Assembly: GCF_003265705.1 (NCBI RefSeq)
Contig: NW_020312827.1
Span: 13,680,924-13,744,923, forward strand
Length of the DNA stretch: 64,000 nucleotides
DNA from: Callorhinus ursinus
Taxonomy: Eukaryota; Chordata; Mammalia; Carnivora; Otariidae
Direction: 5' to 3'
The notes below the pieces were generated by a model. It saw nothing but the letters and a program-made list of their open reading frames with translations, was not told the DNA's origin and ran no database searches. Each line of letters opens with the position of its first letter. Position 1 is the stretch's first letter. The position numbers were made by a program, and so were the translations under genes. Positions 31,120-42,770 of the stretch are shown here, in pieces.

Positions 31120-33590
31120 GAGGACTGCAGTCCGAAACTGGATGCCACATGACTCTTGGGCGTGGCTTTTGAAGAGGAGGTGCAGGTAAAAGGCCCAGAA
31201 GTAGCGTGCTGGGAAGACCCTTTAAAGTCTGATTGAGTGCCGAGCTCTGCAGGTGAGTTGGGGGGCTGGCCCGTGTCCTTTTGGAGCTCTCCAGCCAGCT
31301 AGCCCCACTGAGGCGGGGGTGTGCCCCAGGCATGAAGCGTTTGCTGCATGTGGTCAGTGGACACTCAAAAGGTGAGTGTAAGGACCAGGCACCAGGAAGC
31401 ATCATCTGTATGTGGGAGTTGAGTTCCCCCAAAGGTTTCAGGAAGCCAAGGTTTTCCTGAATATGCTTAAAGCTTCAATTATGTGGTAACTTTTATATGC
31501 CATGCAAATTCTAAGAAGAGGGAAGTGCAGAACAAACAAAGCAAAACAGAAAAACCTCACACAATGCTACCCGTATGTTTGTGCGGAAAGGAATGTTCTG
31601 AAAAGTCACCATGTACCACCAAGTTTTGTAAAGCACGGTCTCCCATATCTATAACCATGGCCAAGATGTAACGTTACTTTTTTTGAAAGTATGTTCTCTT
31701 TGAATGTAATACACTATAAAGGAAGTTTATTTGCTTCATTTTCCTTTAAGGGAAGGAACGAATGTTTCCACAAGCTTTCCAGAAGAATCCAGTGGGTTTT
31801 CGGTTTTCGGGGAGCTAATACGAGTCCGTTCCATAGGCCCTTAGCCCCCACGATGTGGAAAGAGAACCAGTGCAGTTGGATTTCCAACCACTTACTTGGT
31901 TTCCCTGGACAAGGCTCAGGGTACACATGAGGACCCTGTGTTTGAGAACAGGACAAGTTCACAAGCAAGCAGCTGTGACAGGTATAGGTGGTGGGGGATG
32001 TGGCCAGGGAGCACAGGTGAGGAAGGAATGGAGGGAACATTTTTGAGGGGGCGGGCAGCTCTCTATGCTTGGTTGGAAATATCAGGACGAAGCCACAGTT
32101 CAGGTGCTGACGCCTCATCACAATATCGTTGCCTTGGCAGATGGAAGAGATTACTTTGTGGAAATGGAGATTTGCTTTTTTGTCACTTTGAAGTCAACCA
32201 CAAATAGATCCAAGAAACTGTAGGGAAAATGTTTCATAAAATATAAACTTATGCGCTGTTATATGCAACTTCAGCATTTAACTTGAGTGCCTGGATTTGA
32301 TACGACCGAGGTGTCCAGTTCTTTATCATCAACCTTCTGAAATCAGCATTCGTGTCTCTCATCTTTGTGGTGGGGTGTGGGATGGGACTGGCTCTCATGG
32401 GGAGGAAATGAGTAATCAAGGTAAATCACAATTTTCCCAAAAATAGGTTATTTTCCCGTCTGTGACGGGTGTTCAGCATGGCAGGAAGTACCAGGAATCA
32501 GACTGTATCAAAACTTGGATTCAGCCTTGGATCTACGACTCAATCTCTACAAGCCTGAATGATGAATAGATCATAGTGACTTTAGTCTCTCTTAGTGAGG
32601 TTTTTCTCTGAAAGTTGTAATAGTTCAATGGAGTCATGAGAGGTAATGTTAGCGTTCTCTGCATTGGGCAGTGTGTGGTTGTGTGTCACGGCCTCAGAAT
32701 GATGCTTGCCATCCTGGGACAGAAGATATGCACGTGGGCTGCCCTTCCTGCTTCTAGATTACGGGAGATGGCCCAGGGATATGACACTTGACACCGAGTT
32801 CGTGGTGAAATGATATTTTCACTTCAGAGGCATTTCCTCTTAAAGGAGTCAATCTTTAGATTTTTGGGTAAAGATTTCGCCTCTGTCACTCATCCCCAGC
32901 TGTACCAATTCTGTCTGAAGTCCCCAGCTGGTTCCACACATTCCACCGAGTTCCTGGTGCTCTGTCAAGACGACCCCAGAACCACTGCCAGGGGGAGGAA
33001 GGAAGAGCTGGAGGTCATCAGTCCTGGAGCGCCTCCACGCCCGCAGGGCCAGAGGGCAAGGCTAGGAGCTGTCCCTGTGCCACCATCAGCTGCTCCATCT
33101 TAGAGAACTGCCGTCAGCCGACAAGCTGCTCCTGGAGGGGCTGAGTGTCTGTATTCAGGGGGGAGCGATGCTGAGATGGGGAAATTCCATGGGACTGCCT
33201 CCAGGTTTCAACTCCTCAGGAATGCACCCATGAGTCTGTTAAGCGACTGTTCCTGGGGCTCTGATGGTAGTTGGCATTTAGGGAGCACTTAGTACCAGGC
33301 TGTGTGCTGAGCATCGGCTCAGTGGATGACACCTGTGGAGGATCTGCAGTGTCCCTGGGGAGGCAGCTGGAGGACAACTGGCAAGACATTTGGTCCTGAA
33401 GTCCATGTGTCGAGGCCAAGGCTGTCAGACTTCAAAGAAGAGACAGAGGAGGACCAAGTCAGGTTAGTCCTTGTGGAAGAGAGGAGATCGTTGATGGTTC
33501 TGTCCTGTCCAACAAGACGGTCTAGTGTCAGTTTCATTCATGGCAGAGTAATTGAAGGACCCAAGGGCAGTGGTCTCAGAGCTGTGCGTC
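31120..33590. other. Unassigned sequence
   Basis: No repeat or exon is recognised. Frames of 135 codons (minus, 31714-32121), 103 codons (plus, 31896-32207) and 131 codons (plus, 33326-33721) overlap others and show no homology. Confidence 0.4.
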
Positions 33591-33594
33591 CAGA

Positions 33595-33720
33595 GCTATG
33601 TGTCATTCTCTGTACAATCCTTGGTCTATTTACCCATCTGCGTCCCTGCATCTTGGAGGACGGGATGGTTCCTTCACTGCCATGTCCTCATAGCACGTGT
33701 AAAAGTATGTTTATTCAGTG
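33595..33720 (+). mobile_element. L2 3' terminus
   Basis: 'gcatcttggaggacgggatggttccttcactgccatgtcctcatagcacg...tgtttattcagtgag' follows the L2 end on the plus strand, with substitutions. Confidence 0.5.
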
Positions 33721-33849
33721 AGAGGACAAGTGAGAAAAGGTGGGCAAAGCCACTCCGTTTTCAGAGCCTCAGGACAGAGGAGCAGAGAAGCACCACCTGC
33801 CCCCCAGTGTCTGGCCATTAGGAAATGTCTGCTTGTTTTATTATCTGTC

Positions 33850-34530
33850 TATCTCTCTAGTTATCTATTATTTATTTTGAAGTTGTAGTAAACTACATAT
33901 AACATAAATTTATCATCTCAATCATTTTTAAGGATACAGTTCGCTGCTGTTAAGTACATTCATTTGTTGCACAACCAGCACCACCATCCGTTTCCAGAAC
34001 TTTTCCATCTTCCCAAACTGAAACTGTCCCCATGAAGCAGCAGCTCCTCAGCCCTCCCCCCAACCCCTGGCAACCACCATTCTACTTTCTTTTATAAGTT
34101 TGGCTACTGTAGGCAGCTCATACAGGTGGACTCATACAGTCTTTGTCTTATTGTGACTGGTGTATTTCACAGGTTGATGGGCTCCCGGTTCAGCCATGTT
34201 ACAGCCTGTGACAGATTTTCCTTCTTCTTCTAAGGCTGCAGACCACTGTGTGTACACACCGAATTCTCGTTCTGTTCATCCAGCGATAGACACTTGGGCT
34301 GCTTCCACCGTTTGCCTCTTGTCAACAGTGCCGCTCTAAACCAGGGCGTACAGTTAGTTATCTCTGTGCGTTCTTGCTTTCAGTTCTTTTTTGTGTATAT
34401 CCGGAAGAGGAACTGCCGGATCATATGGTAATTCTGTGTGTGATTTTTTTTTTTTTTTTTTTTTTTTTGAGGAACCACCATACTGTTTTCCATGGTGACT
34501 GCACCATTTAACGGGAGGTTTCAGTCATTT
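33850..34530 (-). mobile_element. L1M 3' fragment
   Basis: The plus strand reads 'gttgtagtaaactacatataacataaatttatc', 'ggatacagttcgctgctgttaagtacattc', 'ctggcaaccaccattctactttc', 'gatagacacttgggctgcttccacc', 'atatccggaagaggaactgccggatcatatgg' and 'gaggaaccaccatactgttttcc'. This is the reverse of an old L1M ORF2 end and 3' UTR in one piece. The T-run at 34444-34468 is an expansion inside it. Confidence 0.92.
34444..34468. repeat. Poly-T run (25 T) inside L1M
   Basis: It lies where other L1M copies have a shorter T-rich linker, so it is likely a local expansion and not an inserted tail. Confidence 0.9.
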
Positions 34531-34534
34531 AACT

Positions 34535-36575
34535 CTTCCCATGTGTGGCTTGCCTTTCCTCCATGAGTTTTGCAAATGCAGCCCTCCTCCCTTCTGCTCA
34601 GCTTGTGTCCTTTGAACCGGATTGGTTAAAATCTGGCCCTATGGACAGGTTTGGGTTAATACCACAGGTAGGCTGGTTGGACCACAGCTGCGTAGTCGGC
34701 CCAGATCTGGGGCTATGGGCTCTCCCCCATCCACCTTTAGAAAGTTCAGTTTATCCCATTGCCCGCCCCCCACCCCAGGCAGATGTCCCCTGGGGAGTCC
34801 CAGGCAGCTCCAAAGATTAAGCTAGAACCAGACTGGCCCTAGACTTGCAGCTCTTAGAACAGCTGCTCAGCTTCCCTCAACGCCACCATTTTAATTGTGA
34901 TTAGTAGGTTCATTTGCATCTAAAAGGAGTCGTTTTCTTATCAGCACCATTGAGTTGGGATCCAGTGCGCTCCATTTATATAGAGTGGCCCATTTTAACC
35001 AGGCCCATTAAGCAGTAAAAGTAAATGTGGGTGTTTTACAAATGCAAATATATCATGCAAATAATGTACTTTATGCTGAAGGATGCCTTGGTTTTCATAT
35101 GTAAAATTAGAAACTGTGTAGCGCGGAGATAATGATAAACACCTTTGCATCTGTTCATAAAATGTATCATGAGCCGTATGCATCTAAATTCATAGCTGGG
35201 GTTTTGAGCAGCATTTCTTCAGTGGACCCGGACGTGCATTCCATATTACCAGAAATATACATGTACTTATCTAGTTATTTATATATTCCTAAGTAATCAA
35301 GAAATCACAGAAAAGAGTAATCTAAATTACCTAACCTATTACTTACCATCATTGAGGAGATTTATCATTTCGTTTCCATTTTTAAAGATTTTTAAGTTTT
35401 TATCGGAGATGGTGACAGAGAAGAAATGTTACTATACAGGCTAATTCCTTGGTAAGAGAATTATGTCTGTAAGAGATTTTTTTTTTTTTTAATCCTTAGT
35501 GTTTGAAGTAATTCTGTTTATGATATGCAGGTAGTGTTTCTGCTGTTGTATAAAATCACTTAGTAGAGTAATGGCACCCATCTGTGTGTGACAAACTTGG
35601 CCACATTCTAGGAGGGAAGTCACCTTTAGTCTCTGCCCACATAGGGTTTCTGCTCTTTGGGAGTCAAGACACAGACCTATGGAAAGTGAATTAAAGGTGT
35701 AAGAAGACATCAGATCAGAAAACATCACAGAGTATGATCAGTTCCCAGTTGGCTGTACAGGTAGTAATTACTAAACCAACTCAGAGTAGGGGAGAGGTCC
35801 CAGGGTGGGAGTGATCAGGAACATTCTCCCTGGGATCTGGGATTTGATTTGAGCAATAAAGGATGGATGGGAGCTGAACAGGCCAAGAGAACAGCGGAAG
35901 AGGGTATTTCAGGCAGAGGGGAACAGAATTGGCTTGAACGGGCCTCGGAAGGATATGGGGTCTGTGTGTAGTCTGGAGACCTGGTCAGGTGGCATATTGG
36001 GGAGCAGGGAGAATATAAAGACTTCTGAGGGGCAGAGAACCTATTGGCTTTGACTCTGCCCTATTAGCTACTGGTTTTCCCACACTTTTGTAATCACCAA
36101 ACTCTTCAAATGAGAAATTATGTGGAAACTCAATACAGAAGATGCAAGAAAAATCGCACGCCTTGTTGACATTGGGCCAGGACCTCACCTAGACACCCAC
36201 CCCCACTGTTGGCAGCACCATGGGCGCCTCCTGGGCTTTCCTCAGGAGCAGTTTGCAGAGCCAGGGCAGAGCAAATGGAGATGCTGTGCTGTGCTTGGGG
36301 AAGGTGCTAAGGTGTTAGGCAGGGCCTCCTGGAGTCCTGCAGGAGATTTGTTAGGGCGCCAGTAGGAACACTTGCATATCAGTTGATCCAGTCGAGCAGA
36401 AACACAAGAGACCTTAGAAAGAAAGGCTTGGCAGCAGTGGGTGACAGTAGACAGGAGTGTGGGAGAGAAAGGTGTTGGATATTTGCGAATTTTGAACTTG
36501 AGAATTTTGCAGGTGATCACCAAAGGATGAGTGATTTTTTTTTTCATCTTTGTTTTTGTGAGGAATACTGAGTTT
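34535..36575. other. Mostly repeat-free sequence
   Basis: It includes the octamer cluster (34912-35062) in AT-rich DNA and a 13-T run near 35478. The part at 35760-36010 ('aatttcaggcagaggggaacagaattggc'-like) resembles the L2-type relics seen elsewhere. No exon is recognised. Confidence 0.4.
34912..35062. promoter_or_regulatory. Cluster of three POU octamers
   Basis: Perfect ATGCAAAT octamers occur at 34912-34919 (as ATTTGCAT), 35042-35049 and 35055-35062, with a near-octamer CTTTGCAT at 35143-35150. The last two perfect ones are 5 bp apart. POU factors (OCT1, OCT2, OCT4, BRN) bind this motif. The surrounding AT-rich DNA has no recognised repeat. Enhancer function is an inference only. Confidence 0.45.
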
Positions 36576-36577
36576 CG

Positions 36578-36735
36578 TTGTCAACTTTTATTCCCTCAGC
36601 AAACGTTTGATAGGTGCCAGCCAAGTTCCAAGCACTGCAGGAGGTGATAAGAGATTTAGGGAAAGAAAAGACAGCAGGTGTCTCGTGTTGCAGTGAGTGA
36701 GTGCACCACACGGAAAGAGAGACAGCCACGGACAC
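36578..36735 (+). mobile_element. L2-like relic
   Basis: 'cagcaaacgtttgataggtgccagccaagttccaagcactgcaggaggtgataag' resembles the old mammalian 'tattgagcacctactatgtgcc' type of LINE-derived sequence. It ends at the start of the LTR. Confidence 0.45.
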
Positions 36736-37169
36736 TGTTACGGGTTGAGTTGTCGTCCCCCTCCCCCCCCAAATTCATATGTTAATGTCCTAACACCTAG
36801 TGCCTTAGAATATGTCCTGATTTGGAAATAAGGTCATTGTAGGTGTAATTAGGTCATACTGCAGTAGGGTGGGCTCCTAAGTTAATATGAAAAGGGGAAA
36901 TGTGGACACAGGTGAGCACACAGCGGGAGAAGGCCAGGTAAATATGAAGGCATAGATGGGGTGATGCATATAAAAGCCAAGGAGTACCAAAGATTGTCAT
37001 GAAACCCAGAAACTCAGGGAGAGGCACGGAACAGACTCTCGCTTAGAGCCCTTAGACGAAACCAACATTGACCTTGGACTTCTAGCCTCCAGAACTGTGA
37101 GACAAGAAATTTCTGTTGTTGAAGCCGCTCGTCTGTGGTACTTTGTTATGGCAGCCCTAGAGAACTCAA
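36736..37169 (+). mobile_element. Solo LTR, MaLR/ERVL type
   Basis: It begins TGTTACGGGTTGAG and ends near ctagagaactcaag. Inside are 'aattcatatgttaatgtcctaacacc', 'tgatttggaaataaggtcattg', 'gggtgggctcc', and near the end 'gcctccagaactgtgagacaagaaatttctgttgttgaagcc'. The TG start, the degraded AATAAA region and the length of about 430 bp fit a mammalian MaLR-type solo LTR. The subfamily was not named. No viral coding sequence is present. Confidence 0.7.
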
Positions 37170-38164
37170 GAGAGACGAGAGAACCCCAGGGCAGTGTGGA
37201 AGTACCCAGGGGGACCACCGGGGAAGCAGAGGCAGAAAGCCTGACCGTTCGTTTACAGGATTGGTGGGGTGACAGCTGAGGATCATGTCAGGACACAGCC
37301 AGAGGTACGTTCCAGAGTCTACCAAAGTCAGCTGCAGGTGCAGAATTGGGAAAAGCCGGATTTTCCATCGTTCCATAAATTCTTCTAGGAAAGGAATAGG
37401 AAGAGAGAAGAGAGAGGGCTAACATTCTAGGACTGCCCATAATTATGGGGCCAAGGCTGGACAGAGAGCTCATAGGATATATAGAAAGGAGAGTGGGACG
37501 AGGAAAATCAGGGTAGACGGGTGTTTTGAGGTTAAAATTAGAAAGGGTTTTAAAGGGGTAATGTCAGAAGTCATGGAATTTATGTCATCGGGAAAACACA
37601 GGCGAGCTACTCTTTGGAGCACGCGGAGGAGGGGAGGTTAGGCTGTAGTGCTACCAAGGGCCCTCTGCCCCGAACGGCCGGCTGACTGGGAGGCCTCTGG
37701 TGACATCCCTGTGAGAGGACTGTGTTTGGTCCTTGGAGACAGGGATGTGATGGGGTCAAGGCCAGGCACGCCGTGTCAGCTTGGGGGCGGGGGGGCGGCT
37801 TGCCTAGTGCATGGCGGAGCTGTGGATGCTGAGGAGGGGCTGAACACCAGTTGCTGTTTGATAATGGACGAGATAAGAAGTTACTAGCCCTTGGAAGGGA
37901 GGGGCAAGTGGAGACAAAGGGTACAAGGGGTAATGGAGGGAGGGTAGGTTCCAGAGGAAAAGAGGGCAGTAGGGTGCCACTTTCCGAGGAAGAAGTTACA
38001 GATGCAGGTGGAAATAACAGAGGGTGAGTGAGCTTACGCAGAATGGTTTTGGTTTCAGAAAGGAGGAGGTGACATTGCCGGATGGAGATGTGGAGGGGGA
38101 GATTTGGGGTTCGGCGCGTGGGAGAAGATTGGGGCCAGCTTAGTGGGGTAGCTGACCGCCAGGC
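37170..38164. other. Unassigned purine-rich sequence
   Basis: No clear repeat. Parts (about 37860-38130, 'ggaggaggtgacattgccggatggag') may be L2-type relic. No exon is recognised. Confidence 0.35.
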
Positions 38165-38379
38165 CAGTGGTCCTCACCTGAGAGCAGATTGGTCCAGTGG
38201 ATGCTTGGCGGTGTCTGGAGACATCTGTAGTTGTTACAACAGGGGAGGGCTTAGCTACTGGCTTCTAGGGGGTAGAGGCCAGGGAGGCTGCCGAACATCC
38301 TATGATGCACAGGACAAGCCCCTGTGACAAGGAATTCTTCAGCCCCAGATGCCAATAGTGCCGAGGTTAAGAAACCCTG
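38165..38379 (+). mobile_element. MER5-type hAT-Charlie MITE
   Basis: It runs from cagtggtcctcacctg through 'tgtctggagacatctgtagttgttacaac', 'ggtagaggccagggaggctgccgaacatcctatgatgcacagg' to 'gtgccgaggttaagaaaccctg'. It is the same family as 7006-7198 but in the opposite orientation and better preserved. Confidence 0.85.
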
Positions 38380-38860
38380 CCACAGGCCAGCAGCGGTTCA
38401 CACATGTGTCCCAGGAGGAGATCCTAAACTTCATTGTGTGCTTGGTGGACCATTTGGAAACGCGGTGGCTCTTACTCCAGGACAGCCGCCTGCCTCTGTC
38501 CGGTTCTCACAGCAGGTTCTCACAGCCCTTTCAACCCCCAGCACCTCCAGGGCCTTGGCGGTGACAGGCACCCAAGAACTCTTCATAGGGTGATCCATTT
38601 GGATGAGTCTCTATAGTTTTCCTACTTGGCTAAAGTAACAAAGTGACTCCCATTTCTTACCATGGTCCATGGTTTGCCCTCAGGGTGATCTTGCCTTGCT
38701 CTCTGCTGTGGCTTTTGTGGTCCTGGATCATTTTTGTCTGAATGTTTCAGTAATGCCTTCTCAAGAAGTGGCCAGTCCTGCTGGTATGTTTCCACCAGAC
38801 CCTGGCAGATCACTGTGGGCAGCTATTCTTGCCAGTTTGGATCTGTGCAGGATTTTGTGC
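38380..38860. other. Unassigned sequence
   Basis: No repeat or exon is recognised between the MITE and the next SINE. Confidence 0.4.
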
Positions 38861-38878
38861 AGTTATCCCTTTTTATTT

Positions 38879-39106
38879 TTTCCTTTAAGATTTTATTTAT
38901 TTGAGAGAGAGAGAGGGAGTGAGAGCGAGCGAGCATGCACACAGGTGTGCAAGCAAGGCAAAGGGCAGAGGGAGAGGAAGAAGGAGAGAATCCTAAGCAG
39001 ACTCCACACTGAGCATGGAACCCGACGTAGGCTCGATCCCTGAAATCATGACCTGAGCCAAAACCAAGAGTCAGATGCTTAACCCGCTGAGCCAACCAGG
39101 TGCCCC
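38879..39106 (-). mobile_element. Can-SINE, long type, with TSD
   Basis: The plus strand begins T-rich, then 'aagattttatttatttgagag', 'gagcgagcatgcac', 'gaatcctaagcagactcc', 'atcatgacctgagcc' and 'gagccaaccaggtgcccc'. A direct repeat agttatccctttttattt (38861-38878) and agttctctctttttattt (39109-39126) flanks it with two differences, pointing to an older copy. Confidence 0.95.
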
Positions 39107-39109
39107 GAG

Positions 39110-40340
39110 TTCTCTCTTTTTATTTTGGCTTTCTTTAGAGTAGGTGGCATCTTGTGAAGCTGCTTCTTGCAGCCTGTTGATTTTTATAAACTGTTCGTTG
39201 CTACTTGGGACTGAGGAACATTCACAATGAGACCATCTCAAAGCATCTGGACAGAAAAGAGGAAGAGAAAGGCATGGCCACCTCATCCATTACAGGAATG
39301 GGGAGCCCAACTGGGGGAGTGCACAGGCTGTAGGGGAAGTGTTGGCACCAAGCCCGTCTCTTCAGTTCCCTGAACCGCAGGGTCCTTGTCATCAGGATCA
39401 CCACCCGGGTTCTTGCAGGTCCCTGAGCGTCCTTTTTACGTGCGCTGTCTCGTGTCATTGCCCCCACTTGATGGCATGGAGTTGAGACTTGGCCAAGTTA
39501 AAAGACATTCAGGCTGTGTTTTGCACAAACTCCTGTGTCCAGATTTTGTGCCAGCCCCCACCACATCTCAGTTGGGGCCAGGTGGCCACTGAGATCCCTT
39601 TGAAATGTCATCGTGCCCTGTTTTTTTCTTTTGCAGGGGGGAGGTTATAAAAGTATCAAGAATGTCCCCAGGAAGGCCGAACGTTCCGCTGAGCTCTTTA
39701 GTGGTGCTTCTCAAATTGTGAGCGATAGTTTGTGAAACTTGGTACCTTCTGACTTGCTTCTCTCTGTCCAGCCTGCTCTGATTTCTTCTTTCCAAACTTC
39801 AGTGATTGGCTTCCTTCACCCAAGGGGTCTGTGTTAGTATGGTATGGGTCACATTTGTTTTTCTGCTGTTTCCTGGTGATGAATACACAGAATTAAGACA
39901 ATAGAATTTCAGGTATTTTGGGGGGGGGGAATTCCCCCACTAGTACACGTGCTTTGAGTGTTTTATTTCTGGGTAGACACAGTCTGGTGGTAGATGTCAC
40001 AAGTCCAAAGCGATTGCCTTCACACTCTAGTTTCGAGGGCTGGGAATATGACAGGAGGCAGTTCTTTTGCCTACAAAGTATCAGGCAAGCCCTGTAAATA
40101 CTAGATTCGGATAGACTGGTCTCACGATATCACTTTTCTTTTTCCTCAGTCGGTTTGGGCTTTCTGCTTTTTAGTGTGTTGTGGACCGTTATAGCAGAGA
40201 TGCTAATTGTCCCTTCACAGACAGCACGTAGGTAGGTCCTTCACTGCCCAAAACTCTTTATTTAGACTTCGATGTATTTCTTCTAGAGTCTTCTTGCACG
40301 CATTCCTTCACTCATTCGCGCTCTCCTGTCTCTCTCTCTC
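39110..40340. other. Unassigned sequence
   Basis: A G-run of about nine lies near 39920. No repeat or exon is recognised. Confidence 0.4.
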
Positions 40341-40341
40341 T

Positions 40342-40905
40342 AAATTTAAAAAAAAGTAATTGTGGTAAAGTAGATATAACATTAAATATTACCATCTTTT
40401 TTTTTTAAAGATTTTATTTGTTTATTTTGTGGGGGGCGGGGCAGAGGGAGTGGGAGAGAATCTTAAGCAGACTCCTCACTGAGCGCAGAGCCCGACACGG
40501 GGCTCGATCCCACAACCCTGAGGTCATGACCTGACCCGAAATCAAGACACTCAACTGACTGAGCCATCCGAGTGCCCCTAAATACTACCATCTTAACTAG
40601 TTTTTTCAAGTGCACAGTCCAGTAGTGTTAACTAAGTGCATTCACATTGTTGTGTAATCAATCTCTAGAACTCTCTTCGTCTTACAAAACTGCATTACCC
40701 ATTAAACAACTCTACCCTCCCCTCCCCTCAGCCCCTGGCAACCTCCGTTCTCCTTTCTGTCTTTATGAATTTGACCGCTAGAGTCTAGTACTGTGTTTGT
40801 CCCTTTGTGTCTGGCTTATTTCACTTAGTATAGTATCCTTAAGGTTCACTCATGTTGGAGTATCCTGTACTATCTTTTAGACACACCAGTTCACATTTGG
40901 TAGCT
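40342..40905 (-). mobile_element. L1M 3' fragment interrupted by a SINE
   Basis: The left part (40342-40395, 'aattgtggtaaagtagatataac') and the right part (40579-40905: 'ttcaagtgcacagtccagtagtg', 'gcccctggcaacctccgttc', 'tatttcacttagtatagtatcc') are the reverse of an L1M 3' UTR and ORF2 end. A Can-SINE splits them. Confidence 0.88.
40399..40578 (-). mobile_element. Can-SINE, long type, inside L1M, with TSD
   Basis: It reads T-run, 'aaagattttatttgtttattttg', G-rich patch, 'aatcttaagcagactcctc', 'gaggtcatgacctgacc' and 'gagccatccgagtgcccc'. The 16-bp flanks taaatattaccatctt (40383-40398) and taaatactaccatctt (40579-40594) differ by one base. Confidence 0.96.
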
Positions 40906-40909
40906 GAGT

Positions 40910-41560
40910 TTTTAGGAAAGAAAGTACTTTTTTAAAAAGTACTTAGAAAAAAGTACTTTTCTTAATTTGCTTTTCATTAGACTCATGAAAGTCCAGGCTG
41001 GTGTATGGGTCTTGGCAGAACCTCCCAGGGTCTTGGTTACAGTCTGTCTGGTTCTCACAATTATGAAAGCTCACGAGTGGAGGAAAATCCCATGATTGAA
41101 TGCATCATTATGCCAAGAGCCACCTTGGGGCTGTAGGACCTGTTGACTCACGGTGTCCCATTGGGAGTTGGAAGTCATGCAGCTTCGAGGGTACAGCCCA
41201 GGAAGTGATTGAGGGCTGAGACCCAGCAAACACTGGGTATGCTGTTCAAGATGGTATCATTCCTCTCTTGGGATTTTTGCTGGCTTAGCTCTGGTCTTAA
41301 TGATCAGCCTAGATCAGTGTGCTCAAATGCCAGTTCACAAACTACTTTTCTGGCAGACAGAGCCCTCTTAACCTGTCAGTCAGCCGCCTTTGTCACAAGT
41401 GGGTTTGGCATATAGTGCTGAAGGTCATGGAATTTTGTTAGAGCGTTAGTGAAATGAGACATTTGTGACACCCTCATTGTGGTATTTCTGCTAATTATGA
41501 GCCCACGTGTCTGTCTTTCACATATGGTGAGTCTGATTGCTTTTTCTAGCCTGGGATTTT
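40910..41560. other. Unassigned sequence
   Basis: The segment 40915-40970 holds several imperfect copies of aaagtactttt. Otherwise nothing is recognised. Confidence 0.4.
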
Positions 41561-41574
41561 GCCTTGAGATTCTT

Positions 41575-42329
41575 TTTGTTTGTTTATTTCAAGTTTTTAT
41601 TTAAATTCTAGTTAGTTAACATATAGTGTAATATGTTGCAGGGGTAGAATTTAGTGATTCATCACTTACATATAACACCCCGTGCTCATCACAGGTGCCC
41701 TCCTTAATGCCCATCTCCTCCCACCCACCTCCCCTCCAGCAACCTTCAGCGTGTTCTCTATAGTTAAGAGTCTGTTTTGCGGTTTGCCCCTCGCTCTCTT
41801 TTTTTCCACCCTATGTTCATCTGTTTTGTTTCTTAAATTCCACATGTGAGTGAACTCATATGGTATTTGTCTTTCTCTGACTGACTTATTTCTCTTAGCA
41901 TAATAGCATAATACGCTCGTTCCATCCACGTCATTGTAAATAGCAAGATTTCATTCTTTTTTAGGGCCGAGAAATATTCCATTGTGTTTATATATATATA
42001 TATATATGCACATACCACATCTTCTTTATCCATTCATCAGTTGATGGACATTTGGGCTCTTTCCATAATTTGGCTATTGTTGATAATGCTGCTATAAACG
42101 TCAGGGTGCATGTGTCTATTTGAATCAGTATTTTTGTATTCTTTGGGTAAATACCTAGTAGTGCAATTGCTGGATCGTAGTTCTCTTTTTAACTTTTTGA
42201 GGAACCTCTGTACTGTTTTCCAGAGTGGCTGCACCAGTTTGCATCCCTACCAACAGTGTAAGAGGGTTCCCCTTTTTCCACATCCTTGCCAACATCTGTT
42301 GTTTCCTGTGTTGTTGATTTTAGCCATTG
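41575..42329 (-). mobile_element. Carnivore L1, 5'-truncated, with TSD
   Basis: Read in reverse this is a 3' L1 end of about 755 bp. It has a T-rich start, the carnivore 'agttagttaacatatagtgtaatatg' 3' UTR, 'cccacctcccctccagcaacc', then ORF2 terminus words such as 'cacatgtgagtgaactcatatgg', 'cattcatcagttgatggacatttgggc' and 'gaggaacctctgtactgttttcc'. It stops at 'tagccattg'. The 14-bp target gccttgagattctt occurs at 41561-41574 and again at 42529-42542. Confidence 0.95.
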
Positions 42330-42339
42330 GCCTTGAGAT

Positions 42340-42527
42340 TTTTTTTTTTTTAATTTATTTATTTGAGAGAGAGAGAGACAGCGAGAGAGAGCATGAGCAG
42401 GGGGTAGAGGGAGAAGCAGGCTCCTCACTGAGCCAGGAACCTGATGCGGGGCTCGATCCCAGGACCCTGGGATCATGACCTGAGCCAAAGGCAGACGCCT
42501 AACCGACTGAGCCACCCAGGCGCCCCT
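42340..42527 (-). mobile_element. Can-SINE, long type, nested in the L1 target duplication
   Basis: T-run, 'taatttatttatttgagagag', 'gcatgagcagggggtagagg', 'gatcatgacctgagccaaag' and 'gagccacccaggcgccc'. It sits inside the downstream target duplication of the preceding L1. A ggccttgagat copy (42329-42339) precedes it and another (42528-42538) follows it. Confidence 0.96.
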
Positions 42528-42649
42528 GGCCTTGAGATTCTTAGTGAAATACCATCCACAGCTTTCTTCCATGAAGAAGGATAGACAAGAGTTTAGTGCC
42601 AGCAGACTGGAAGAGGAAACGGGGAAGATGAGCCATGATGTGTATGTGG

Positions 42650-42770
42650 TGGTACAGTGAGCCGGCGCCAGAAGCCCTGGTCTGGTCTTGGGCTCATCAC
42701 TAACTAGCCTTGTGATGCTTGGGCAAGTCCCCTCACCTCCGAAGGCCTCCATCTCCTCAGCCCTTCCTTC
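42650..42770 (+). mobile_element. MIR SINE relic
   Basis: 'ctggtctggtcttgggctcatcactaactagccttgtgatgcttgggcaagtcccctcacctcc' is a MIR core on the plus strand. Confidence 0.75.

Noticed and set aside
36736..37169. Possible endogenous retrovirus with genes
   Set aside because: Only a solitary LTR-like unit is seen. No gag, pol or env homology was recognised on either side.
40915..40970. Repeated aaagtactttt words
   Set aside because: Only a few imperfect copies in AT-rich DNA. It is best explained as local slippage, not a binding array.
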